A stretch of DNA of 64,000 bases from Acanthosepion lycidas (Eukaryota > Mollusca > Cephalopoda > Sepiida > Sepiidae), in assembly GCA_963932145.1 (NCBI GenBank), contig OZ010574.1, positions 78,295,143 to 78,359,142 of the forward strand, in the 5' to 3' direction. The position numbers were made by a program, and so were the translations under genes. Shown one piece after another: positions 33,438 through 42,939 of this stretch (positions are counted from its first letter, which is position 1; every line of letters starts with the position of its first letter). Below the pieces are notes generated by a model, which saw nothing but the letters and a program-made list of their open reading frames with translations, had not been told where the DNA came from and searched no databases.

Positions 33438-34450
33438 TACAGGGTGTATCAAAATTACTTTTACAAACATTGGGGGTGGTTTCTTGACACCAAAAGAAAG
33501 ACAAAAGTCCATATAAACATATGTTCAAAATAGCATCGTTGTACCTCAACACAGCAACTCACATCAAATGTTCAAAATGCCTTCCGCTTGCTTCTACACA
33601 TGCATGCACCCGTCGGATCATTGACTGGCGGACCCTTTCAAATATTTTCACACTGTGTCGAATGGTTTTGCAGGCCCCCATGACAAGTTGATGAAGCGTC
33701 TGTGCATTATTAATGTCTGCTGCATAAAGCAATTGTTTTGGGTAGCCCCACAGATAAAAATCGAAAAGAGTTCGGGAGAACGTGAGAACCAATCCTCCAC
33801 TCCCTACCCATCTTTCATAGTAGATGTCAGTCAGTACATCGCGAATAGCGTGACTAAAATGTGCTGGAGCCTCATCATGCATGGACCACATGTCTCTTCG
33901 TATTAGCAGTGGTACATCCTTTAGCAGGTTTAGGATGTGTTCTTGCAGACAGCTCCTGTAAGATGTACTGGGAGGGCATATAGACTTATCAGACAGTAAA
34001 CTACAATTCCTGCCGACACATTAATCCTAAACTGATACTGGTGTCTAGCCTCTATCATACAATGTGGATTCCGATCCACAAACAAATGTTGGTTGTGTAA
34101 ATTTGTTATTTAATCTCTTCCAAATGTTGACGCATCCGTAAAGAAGACTGAAGAGACAAACAACGGATCGGCAGTTTGTGCAATAAACCTTCGGCAAATG
34201 TTCTTCCGTGGTGAGTGATCAAAAGGCGAACGACCCTGCACATGGGTCTTCACAACTTCCTGTCGTTTTTAGCCCTTGGTAATGTTTTTCTATCTCTCTT
34301 AATTCCTGTTCTGATAACAATTTACAGAATCTCTCGTTAGTTATGATGTTCGCTGATTTCTTCTGTACAACTGTATGGGTCATCTTCTCCAAAATCACTT
34401 CCCTCATTTTGTACCTTAAAAAGTTCAACTCTCTTTCTCTCAATTTCTGA
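33438..34450 (-). pseudogene. Tc1/mariner-superfamily transposase, family B
   Basis: The minus strand from about 34190 reads FTDASTFGRD (first catalytic Asp block, FSDEATF in the family), then HNQHLFVDRNPHCMIEARHQ, YQFRINVSAGIV and the AVHLTGAV-like stretch. MHDEAPAHFSHAIRDVLTD (second Asp block), TLFDFYLWGYPKQLLYAA (third catalytic site, PLDFYLWG in the family) and VRQSMIRRVHACVEASGRHF (33600) follow. The last 110 codons (33891-33559) are open. The 3' end reaches a short terminal word, AGGGTGTATCAAAATTA (plus strand, 33440), of the kind ending such elements. The matching 5' terminal repeat was not found, so the left side is truncated. Stops interrupt the upstream half. Confidence 0.75.
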
Positions 34451-34998
34451 TTCTAAGTATGTGTCTTTTTTGTTTCCATTTTCCTTAAATCTTCAGTGTT
34501 CAGTCTATGGTAATCTCGGCGTCTTTCACAATTCAGTTGGAAAGTTTCTTCTTCATCCGTGAGGAGATTGTCCAGAATTCCCTGCCATATTGGATTACAT
34601 AACAGTTCAGCAGTAAGCGTAAATTAATTAATATAGCTATGAAATATACATGAAAGAGATAGCGATAGAAAAGTTCTCGGCCCGACGCATTTACCGAAAC
34701 AATGTCCCAAGGGGGCTGAACGGCGGGGGGAATATGTAGAATAGTACACACATTTTCTAGCTCAAAGTCATTCTTCCTGGTCAGACGAAAAATTTTTCAA
34801 CAATCTTTACACACACACACACACACTTACTTACACACATATACACGCACACACATATGTAAATGATTAAAGGGTTGCCACGTGTGTGAAGCTTTTTTTA
34901 TAGCAAAAGATGAAGAAGAAAATGGACATTTACTATAAGTATAAATTTTAGCGCTGTTATTATAAATCCAGCCCAGTTTTATTACAGCTAGCACCAAG
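34451..34998. other. Spacer; (CA)n near 34810
   Basis: A CA run at 34810-34826 and no recognisable gene. Confidence 0.45.
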
Positions 34999-35004
34999 TT
35001 CCCT

Positions 35005-35138
35005 CACAAGGCTTGTGTGAAACCGTGGTATGGTTTTCAGGCACTTTCCGAAGGTGCCGCACACTGCGAATTCCTCCCCAGGGCGAAAAACTCAAGAAAT
35101 TGTTTTTCCGTCATATTGACCATAGCGAGATTCGAACC
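35005..35138 (-). repeat. tRNA-derived SINE of a second type
   Basis: The minus strand at 35136-35115 reads GACGCAGGTTCGAATCTCG, a near-perfect pol III B box (GGTTCGAATCT). The following 100 bp are repeat-like but differ from the main SINE body. A box not confidently located. Confidence 0.5.
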
Positions 35139-35435
35139 TGCGTCTCATATGTATGTGTATATGCCTATATGAGTATGAGTTTGTGTGTGCGCGCTCGATA
35201 TCCTTCATTATCGAGAGACCATGAAACTGCGCCCGAAGAGTTATGCCTTCTTCAGGGCTGAGGCCTGGGCAGGGTTTTGTTTTATGAGAGATCGGCAGTT
35301 ACCCTTGGAGCACCTCTGCTCTCACAACGCCACCAATGCTGTCCCAGGGAAATGCAGAGACCAATACACCTTGGCATAGATGTCGTTTCAGGAGTTGCCA
35401 GAAAGAAACATGACGACTGCCTTCATATCCGGAGC

Positions 35436-35439
<4 letters not shown>

Positions 35440-35532
<93 letters not shown>
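35440..35532. repeat. (TA)n microsatellite, long
   Basis: About 46 uninterrupted TA units. Confidence 0.97.
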
Positions 35533-35534
<2 letters not shown>

Positions 35535-35680
35535 CTACATGTTTCATTGAATAATTTAGACCAAATTTTGTCTATTTTTAATTGGATCCTTTCATATTCA
35601 CGGATAAGCATTTTGGTGTCATTATTAAAGGAAGAGACAAAATCGCTGTGTTGATAAATATTATTTTATTTCGAGTATTT

Positions 35681-35712
35681 TCGTCATATCACAATGTCAT
35701 CATCAGGATGTT
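35681..35712 (-). other. Hammerhead-like motif
   Basis: The minus strand reads CCTGATGA, T, GACA, loop TTGTGATA, TGAC, then GAAAATA. One change (TGTC to TGAC) weakens the stem. Confidence 0.35.
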
Positions 35713-35880
35713 GTTTATCTCATGTTGTTCATTATTCTCAAAGACAAAATTGTTGTATTCATCTGAAAGTTAAATTTGTAACTTGTGAAAAGAACGTTTT
35801 GCTGTATCACAGCTCGTCAGTGTGACTAGACGTCATATTGCTTCAAGCTGGGATCGAAACTCATACTTGAAGAGTAATAC

Positions 35881-35882
<2 letters not shown>

Positions 35883-35955
<73 letters not shown>

Positions 35956-35975
35956 ATGTATGTATATATATATAT
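35883..35975. repeat. (TA)n with a (TG)n interruption
   Basis: About 31 TA units, then GTGTGTGTATGTATG, then further TA. Confidence 0.95.
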
Positions 35976-36018
35976 AATTCCAAGTATAAATAAAATACAC
36001 GTATATAAGTTATTTACC

Positions 36019-36050
36019 TTCATAAAGTCCTCAAGGGACGAAACGCGTAG
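36019..36050 (+). other. Hammerhead-like motif beside a (TA)n array
   Basis: CTTCATA (decayed CTGATGA), A, hairpin AGTCC-tcaag-GGAC, GAA, self-complementary ACGCGT, A. The flanks TTTAC and GTAGA can pair as a stem I. It has the best overall geometry of the set, although the core has mismatches. Confidence 0.4.
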
Positions 36051-37068
36051 GTAGAGAAACGTTTTCCTTTTCTCTTTTATTCATACAACAAAACGTATGC
36101 TTATTTTATAGTTTCTACATGTGTGTTTACAACTTTTTTTTTCCTTTTCGCATTAAAGACATGACTCTTGTGGTATTTCAAGAAGTCTTAGTATTGACGC
36201 CAACGTACGTAATCACAAAACAAAGTTTAAACAAATACATCAATACTTCTTTTGAGATAATATATTTTTCAAATGACTTTTGCTATATGCAATGACAGGC
36301 AACCGGCTCGTGTCTGATGAAACAGAAACAAAAATCAAAAGCGCTTCTAACCCTGCCGAGGGAGGGAGGGAGATGAGTCAGGCATAAACAAGATGCTTTA
36401 TGTATGGATTGTGTGTTGGCGGCAGGAAGCAAATGCACAAAAATAATTCCATAAGAAAAATTTTCGTCTGATTATTCTGTCATAAAAAAAATAAATAAAT
36501 CATAAGCCTTCGCATAGCAAGTTTTGTCTAAAGTTATAGGTTTTTTCCGCCCATACACTTTATATTTGGTGTATCTGTCTGTAAGCTCTACGACCTTTTT
36601 CCTCATTTTTTCCACGCATTTATAGCTTTTCAGGAGGAGTCAGTGAAATTCGTTAGTAGTCATGATCATTATCCTGCAAAGCTTAAATTCGTTTTATTTG
36701 TTTGTTTTTTTAAATCAGTAATTGCTATGAATGACATTTAACAGCGCCACTGGTAGCATATAACTCTTTATAGCAAGTGGCATGGTCAAATCATTGGCGA
36801 CTAAACTGGTTCTTCCACCAGGTTTTTCTGATGTGGAGGGTCGTCAAATCCGCAGCAGAGTGCACCTGTTAAAAGGGCGGATGAACGTTCGTGTAAACAG
36901 CCATCAAACACCATGAGGTTAGACTAGGCTTCATATGGCTGTGGTCAAACCGTCAGCTCTATTTGCCCAAGACACGCTACGTGTGTTTGAATACCTCTCT
37001 GACCTTCAACCTAGATACCTAGAAGGAACTTGTCAGCAACCCTACGATCACACCCGTTCATGGAACTG
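36051..37068. other. Spacer, unassigned
   Basis: The part from 36760 to 37060 is more GC-rich and repeat-like but not identified. Confidence 0.4.
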
Positions 37069-37106
37069 ATGATGATGATGATGATGATGACGATGATGAC
37101 GACGAC

Positions 37107-37157
<51 letters not shown>
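37069..37157. repeat. (GAT)n trinucleotide array
   Basis: About 29 units, a few of them GAC variants. Confidence 0.96.
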
Positions 37158-37234
37158 ATATCTATGCTTAGTCCGTTGATCGGATAATTTCAGCATATTA
37201 TTTTTGCTGGTTCTTTCAACCCTGCTATTATATC

Positions 37235-37520
37235 GTGGGTGTGCGGGTGGTGTAATGGATAGCAGTTTGAAATGCAAAATCGGAGAGTCGATTCGAGTTC
37301 CAGTCGAGTTCATTAATTTCACTTATGCGCAAATACCCTTGGAGAAGGTGTGAATCTTTCTGTTTGTCTCCCCATAACTATGGGTTAAATAATAGGCCCT
37401 TGGCTGGCAACCAGTCTTGGAGAAAGTCGACTCTGAATTGAAAACCGCATGTAGCCCTGGCAATTGTGTAACTTAGGAAAGGCTATAGGAGTTCCCATTG
37501 ACTTTCTGGTCAGCCTCTTC
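37235..37520 (+). repeat. Full-length cephalopod tRNA-related SINE
   Basis: The most complete copy. The tRNA-like head has GGTGTAATGGATAGC (A box) and GATTCGAGTTCC (B box). The body follows: TCGAGTTCATTAATTTCAC, ATGCGCAAATACCCTTGG, CATAACTATGGGTTAAATAA, CTCTGAATTGAAAACCGCAT, ending near 37520. It served as the reference for naming the fragments elsewhere. Pol III transcription from the head is expected from the family; activity of this copy is unknown. Confidence 0.85.
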
Positions 37521-37620
37521 CACAATATTTTAACTCTTCTGGAGTTTGGTGCAACCATATCCCCCTCCCCATAAACGATTAGCTATAGCTGAGTTTCTCT
37601 GGGTATTAAATATTTAATAC

Positions 37621-37740
37621 AGGTATACCTCGGGTTACTTCATTTCGAGTTAAATCGTTTTCGATTATACGTCATTTGTCAAAAATGTATATGCAAAAAT
37701 AAAAATGAAGTTTAAGTCCTTTTTTTTTTACTTTACGTCT
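37621..37740 (+). mobile_element. Possible pogo/Tigger-type element end
   Basis: A TA is followed by CAGGTATACCTCGGGTTAC. Tigger elements are recalled to begin CAGGCATACCTCG, so 12 of the first 13 bases agree. No opposite inverted end was found within the next 1.3 kb and no transposase is readable. Confidence 0.4.
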
Positions 37741-39045
37741 GTCCGCCATAAATATTAAACTTGTAATATCACTAGAAAAGCGTTAAAAGCACATAAAACC
37801 ATGGTACTGTATAATAAATAAAAATTAATGCATATAAAGTCATTAAAATACGTACATTTACAGTAAATGTTAATATAATCATAAATCCTAGAGAGCGAAA
37901 TATGAAAAAATCTTTGACTCTGCGTTGTCGTCTTATTTAGAAGTCTTTAAGAGCTCAATGTTCATAGTTCTCGCATTAATTCGGTTTATGTTTTCTTTTT
38001 TATTTCATTCAGAACTTCTTCGGCTATTGGTATCTGCAATATGTGTGCTAAGCTAATGATTAGCCTGGCTTATTGATCGAATGATGATTGAAGTCTATAT
38101 GAACAAAAATACAATGGTGCGTTCTCAAGCTCTCCGCAGTTGAAAGTTGTGCTTAAATGTATTCTCCGGTTGTTATATGACTAAAGAATAACGAGAAGCT
38201 TTCCAATCGAAACGAAAAAGATGAAAATACAAGTCAGTGTGATTAAATAATATATACAACAGTTTGAATTTGATTATTACAATTTTTTAAAATTATTTCA
38301 TATTATTTTTTACTTTCTGGTGATACTTGCTAAAGATCAACTAACAACAAATTTAATACGTGAAAAGTTTTCGCGGTAAGTCTTCCTTCCATATACACTA
38401 TTATCATTTGACACATAAATCTATTTCTGATTTTAAAATTTTTATACAGTTTTCTGATGAGTCATTTAATATCTAAAGTTGGGGGCCAAAGTGTTATATT
38501 ATTAAATTGTTATCATTTTTAGATTTTGATTAATTCAAAATGCTGTTATGATGATTTCACTTTTTCATAATTCCAGTTTTTAATTAAAAAAAAAAATTAA
38601 TTCGTTTTACTGATGTAATATTTAAGAAAACGCTTCATATTTCATAATTTTAGTTTTTAGTTTTCTAGAAACTTGTTGACATTCCTTTATCATCTTCCAG
38701 TTTCATGGATAGAATAGTGACATTCACGGAGATATTTCTTTCTTTGTTTAGGATGACTATATAGTCTCCAGGACTGGATTTGGTGACCCATTTAATGCTC
38801 CTTAGAATTAGCTTTTTCTGTTCTCTCTGAAAATTTCTAGGCTGTTTTCTGATTACGTTCAGAGCCCATTCGTTTGTTTAATTTCCAGTAGATGCCTGCT
38901 TTTCTATTTAAAGTAATTATCTACATTGACTTTTATAACTGGCAGTTACATTTCTATCTCAGAAGAGGTGACATTTGCTATTCACTTACTGGGTTGGTCG
39001 ATTTTACGATATATCAACTCCTTTTCTGTTATTTAATGTCTCTGT
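37741..39045. other. AT-rich spacer, nothing recognised
   Basis: No motif-bearing frame. It could be the interior of the element whose end is at 37621. Confidence 0.4.
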
Positions 39046-39105
39046 CGATCCTCTCTCACTCTCTCTATCTCGCTCTATCTCTCTCTCTTTCTCTCAATCT
39101 CTCTA
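39046..39105. repeat. (TC)n-rich stretch
   Basis: Imperfect CT array directly visible. Confidence 0.85.
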
Positions 39106-39656
39106 TAAACCTTTACTTGGTTCCAGTATAGGTAAATATTGGTCATTTATATTGATCTGCTAGCATTTACTTGGTAGGTGGCCTTCCTTGTTGTAGGGTG
39201 GAATCTTAGACCTCTGCAGGAGATGCAGTCTGCGTATTCTTAGCTACACAGACTAGGAATCTTTTGTAAAGTTTACCTGTGTTTTAATATAGAACTGTTA
39301 AAAGATAAAATTTCAATCTCTGCATCATTACAAAGCGTCATAATATTATTTCTGAACGCAGCTTACACTGAGGCAAAGCGACAATTACAACAAGGTTCGA
39401 ACTCACTCACTCAAAATGGCATTGTCTAATGAAACTAGGCTGCTAACTACTCTACAGTTGTGAGGAGGGAATAATTAAGTTTACCTTAACCTGGCTCAAG
39501 TTATGGCGGGAGATATAAACTAATTACAATAATAATGGCGTACAGGAAAAGGCTGCTCATCAATACTTCACGATTTTCATATATCATCAATAGACTCAAG
39601 CTTATTTTAGATTGGCACAGCAGAAGTATGCCGAATGATGTAAATCATTACATTTA
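39106..39656. other. Spacer with a weak tRNA-like trace
   Basis: Around 39392-39460 the minus strand has GTTCGAACC near a TAGCAGCCTAG word, suggesting an old tRNA-derived SINE head. Otherwise nothing. Confidence 0.35.
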
Positions 39657-39690
39657 TTAGGTTGGTGCAAAAATAATGTCGTTTTCTCAC
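39657..39690 (+). mobile_element. Half copy of the mariner-type MITE
   Basis: TTAGGTTGGTGCAAAAATAA and the next 14 bases (to TTTTCTCAC) match the left arm of the 80-bp MITE exactly, with a preceding TA. The sequence then departs into unrelated text (TCTTCGGGCTCC). Confidence 0.85.
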
Positions 39691-39882
39691 TCTCTTCGGG
39701 CTCCATGATTTCTAATCAACTTTAATGTTTTTAATTTAAATGCAATGCCAATAGCTATTGTTGGGATCCATTTACGCAGGTTTTTGTTGCTATCTGAGTG
39801 TTGGGAATCCAGACATTTAACAAAAACAACACAACTTTTAAATGAAACATGAAAAGGGTTATTTTTTTCTGAAAGAAAAGTA

Positions 39883-39962
39883 TTAGGTTGGTGCAAAAAT
39901 AATGTCGTTTTCTCACATAGTAACATATGTGAGAAAACGACGTTATTTTTGCACCAACCTAA
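39883..39962. mobile_element. 80-bp palindromic mariner-type MITE, copy 5
   Basis: Complete, TA-flanked. The centre is in the opposite sense to copy 1 (CATAGTAACATATG). Confidence 0.95.
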
Positions 39963-40370
39963 TACTATGTTCTACGAAACCGGGTTGCTAAGTTGCTAAC
40001 CACTGAACTATGGCGAGGCGACAGACATTATTTACTAAAATTGGCTTACACTGGCACAAAATGATCATTGTCTTCCTTATGATGATCAAACGTTTAACAG
40101 TAGCCATGGTCTTACGAGACTTGTTTGATAAGACGAGGCGAAACAGTTCTTACAGCATACGCATAAATATATGGATGGTTGTCAATATTTTATTAGCAAT
40201 TGATTTTTTCTATTTGTGTTAAAAGATAACGCATGAATGTTTCGAAATAAGACTGGAGACTGTCCTTTCTGATGGAAAAGTAGATAAAAGAACCGCGTGT
40301 GTGTGAAAAAGTGGCTATATTTTTAGTGTAAAAGTTATCAATATCGGAGATCACGCTTGAAGTGTCACGT
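39963..40370. other. Spacer, nothing recognised
   Basis: A frame at 40010-40222 has no motif. GCTAACCACTGAACTATGGCG near 39990 may be a trace of a tRNA-like SINE. Confidence 0.35.
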
Positions 40371-40373
40371 TTG

Positions 40374-40422
40374 AAGTGATCATCAGACTAAATAGTCTGA
40401 TGATCGCTTAAAGTGCGAAACT
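40374..40422. other. Head-to-head hammerhead-like motifs in a 16-bp inverted repeat
   Basis: AAGTGATCATCAGACT, loop AAAT, AGTCTGATGATCGCTT. On the plus strand the right arm continues CTGATGATCGCTT then AAAGTGCGAAACTG, that is CTGATGA-T-CGCT-loop-AGTGC-GAAAC. The left arm read on the minus strand starts the same way. Confidence 0.5.
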
Positions 40423-40497
40423 GCCATTCAGTATACAGTGTTCTTTTATGTCCATACATACATGAATTACGTATATAACAAGAATAGTTACTTTGTG

Positions 40498-40570
40498 AGA
40501 GAGAGAAAGAGAGAGAAAGAGAGAGAAAGAGAAGCTGACACAGAGAGAAAGAGATTTTAAAAAAGAATGA
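40498..40570. repeat. (GA)n-rich stretch
   Basis: GAGAGAGAAAGA units, imperfect. Confidence 0.85.
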
Positions 40571-41055
40571 GAGAAAGATAAATTCACTTTGAAATTAGCT
40601 AGAAACCACGCAAGTGGAAAGCGACATTAATATAATCACAAGCACCTAAGTAAAGGTTGATCAGTTTTCCTATTCGTACATCTGTTGTTCAACCAAAGTC
40701 GGGTTTTAAAACAATGAGTATCTCAGTTTGATATAGATAATAAGCATGAGTTATATATTTTTATGCAAGTCATTCTAACATTGTTATTCTGATAGAGGTG
40801 TAGCGAACGAGTACTACTTTGTAACGGTGAGATTAACACTTTGTGCAGATGCAAGTGAAACATTCTCAAATCAAATTAATTCAACACATGGGAAATATTT
40901 ATATGTATATTTTTAAATAACAAGCAGCAAAACTTACAAAAGAAGAGAAATAGTATTATATTTATGTATACAAAGATAAATCTTAAAAAGGAAAAAAGAA
41001 TTGCACTTAGCTGTAGTGTTTGTGTGTGAGAGAGAGAGAGAGGTACCACGTGGTT
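40571..41055. other. Spacer to assembly gap
   Basis: AT-rich, ending in a short GA run (41028-41042) just before the gap. Confidence 0.5.
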
Positions 41056-41255
41056 NNNNNNNNNNNNNNNNNNNNNNNNNNNNNNNNNNNNNNNNNNNNN
41101 NNNNNNNNNNNNNNNNNNNNNNNNNNNNNNNNNNNNNNNNNNNNNNNNNNNNNNNNNNNNNNNNNNNNNNNNNNNNNNNNNNNNNNNNNNNNNNNNNNNN
41201 NNNNNNNNNNNNNNNNNNNNNNNNNNNNNNNNNNNNNNNNNNNNNNNNNNNNNNN
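41056..41255. other. Assembly gap (200 N)
   Basis: Exactly 200 undetermined bases. The round length suggests a placeholder, so the true distance is not known. Confidence 0.99.
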
Positions 41256-41570
41256 ATAACAACAACCAACAACAACGGAGAAAAAAAGAGGGAGAGTTCC
41301 TTATTTTTTATTGTCCTGATTGTGATACCTCGTGGGTGTCCTAGGCAGAAGGTGGGGTAATCATCGCATAGGAAAGTTTACATCCTTGGTATACAACGTT
41401 TTTCGTCAACGTTTTTTTTTCAAACCCTATCCCGACCAAAGTGTCTCCAGACTTTTCACCCCCACCCCGCCACACACACGTTTCCTCTCCTGTCTGCTTT
41501 GCATCACTCAGCATCTTGTAATTTCGTCCTGTAACGACAGCTCTCGATCAAAACATCGAAAATTCCTGAC
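41256..41570. other. Spacer, unassigned
   Basis: GC-richer than average, with no recognised family. Confidence 0.35.
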
Positions 41571-41571
41571 A

Positions 41572-42310
41572 CTAACCAGATGCAACCATTTGGGTCAAGT
41601 GATCAGCCAATTCGGGAGATTTTGTTTTGTGCGCGGTGGAACGTCCCGAATCAATTCTTTGGTTTTGCTGCCAGCAAGTCGGGATAGGCGCCAAGTTAGA
41701 GCGCCAGAGATTACACTTACTGTCAGTCGGGATTGGAGTGGGGTTTCCAAGGTATTGTTTAATCAATAAGATAGTTCTGTGCGTGTCGCTAATTGTCACT
41801 TTATAAAAAATGGCCGATTTTGATTGTATTGTAATAACTCTCTTAGCGTTCATTTTAAAAATAGATTTGACAAAAGTCAACGTCGCTTTGTTTATTGATT
41901 CTAATACTGAAGATAGAAGAAAATGCACAACATTTTCAATGGTTGAGTTTTTAAAAAGTTTTCTGCAGTTGAATAATTTACTGTGAATATGTGAATGATC
42001 GGGCAAAGCAAATGCAAAAATTGATTTTTTCTTTTTTATCATTTCACGAGATGCTAGGGCAGGGCCGATAACGTTGGAGGTACTTCTATGGAGTTTGTCA
42101 AGAATCTCTAGATCAATAGCAGAAACACCAGATGTGAAAATAATATTCAATGCACTGACTAATGGTAGACTTATAAATGGGAAAGATAGATTCTGACAAG
42201 AAAAATTCTCTAGCCGGACATAGTGAACCAAATTTCCTAGCAGTAGACCTAGCAGTTGATTCAATATAATCATTTCAATTCATGTCAGTAAAAAACGTGA
42301 GGCCGAGATG
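41572..42310 (-). pseudogene. Jockey-like LINE tail fused in frame to unknown sequence
   Basis: The minus strand carries the longest uninterrupted frame of the window (42273-41572, 233 codons). Its first 80 residues are the Jockey-like post-YADD region: EMIILNQLLGLLLGNLVHY, LENFSCQNLSF, then SGVSAIDLEILDKLHRSTS and NVIGPALAS. Decayed wording just upstream (42310-42274) continues the family. After ASREMIKKKKS the match stops; the remaining 150 residues (for example CNLWRSNLAPIPTCW) have no recognisable source. Either the LINE copy was broken and unrelated DNA happens to be open, or a chimeric frame has been kept. The former is more likely. Confidence 0.55.
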
Positions 42311-42935
42311 GCTAATGGAAAATGTTCACTGAACGATACTCTATGAAGGTTGTACCAATAGTATCAAGATATTACTTTTGAATAATTAATAATTAATTAA
42401 TAAGAATTAATAAAGATACGAGTGAAGGCATAGTTCCCAAAATATATCTGCAGGGGTTCAGGTCATTTGTAATGTTGCAAGATTGTCGTCTTTCAAATAA
42501 TTTATTTTTTGGTTAGCGAGGAGGCAGAAGAGGGACATGGATTATTCAAAGAACTGGACACACGAGTGCTCAACAAAAACTATTAAAAATATCCAAATAT
42601 AGTGACACCTATTCTTCCATCTTAAATCCTAAAAATTCTTGAGACATCGCCATCCTTCCTCTTAAACAGATATCGGCGAGGCTGCAAGAGAAGTGGAATG
42701 TTTTTTTTTTTGTTTTTTTTTTCGTTTAAAGCCCATAACCAAATTTGTCCAGGAATTATTCAAGATATTCAAAACATCTCAAATACTGGTTGTAATTTGG
42801 CAACTAATCAAATAGGATCTTACTGCATATGGGTTAACAGAGATTCTCTTGTAGAATTTACTCTGGCGGCACTGGGTAAATTTCTGTTTTTTTTTCTTTT
42901 TTCCCCACCTTTTCGGTAAGTATTCCAGTCGAAAT
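42311..42935. other. Spacer, unassigned
   Basis: T runs at 42701-42722 and 42886-42902. No motif. Confidence 0.4.
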
Positions 42936-42939
42936 GCTG

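Noticed and set aside
37011-37322. 103-codon minus-strand frame with a poly-Ile core
   Set aside because: Combines a (GAT)n array with part of a SINE.
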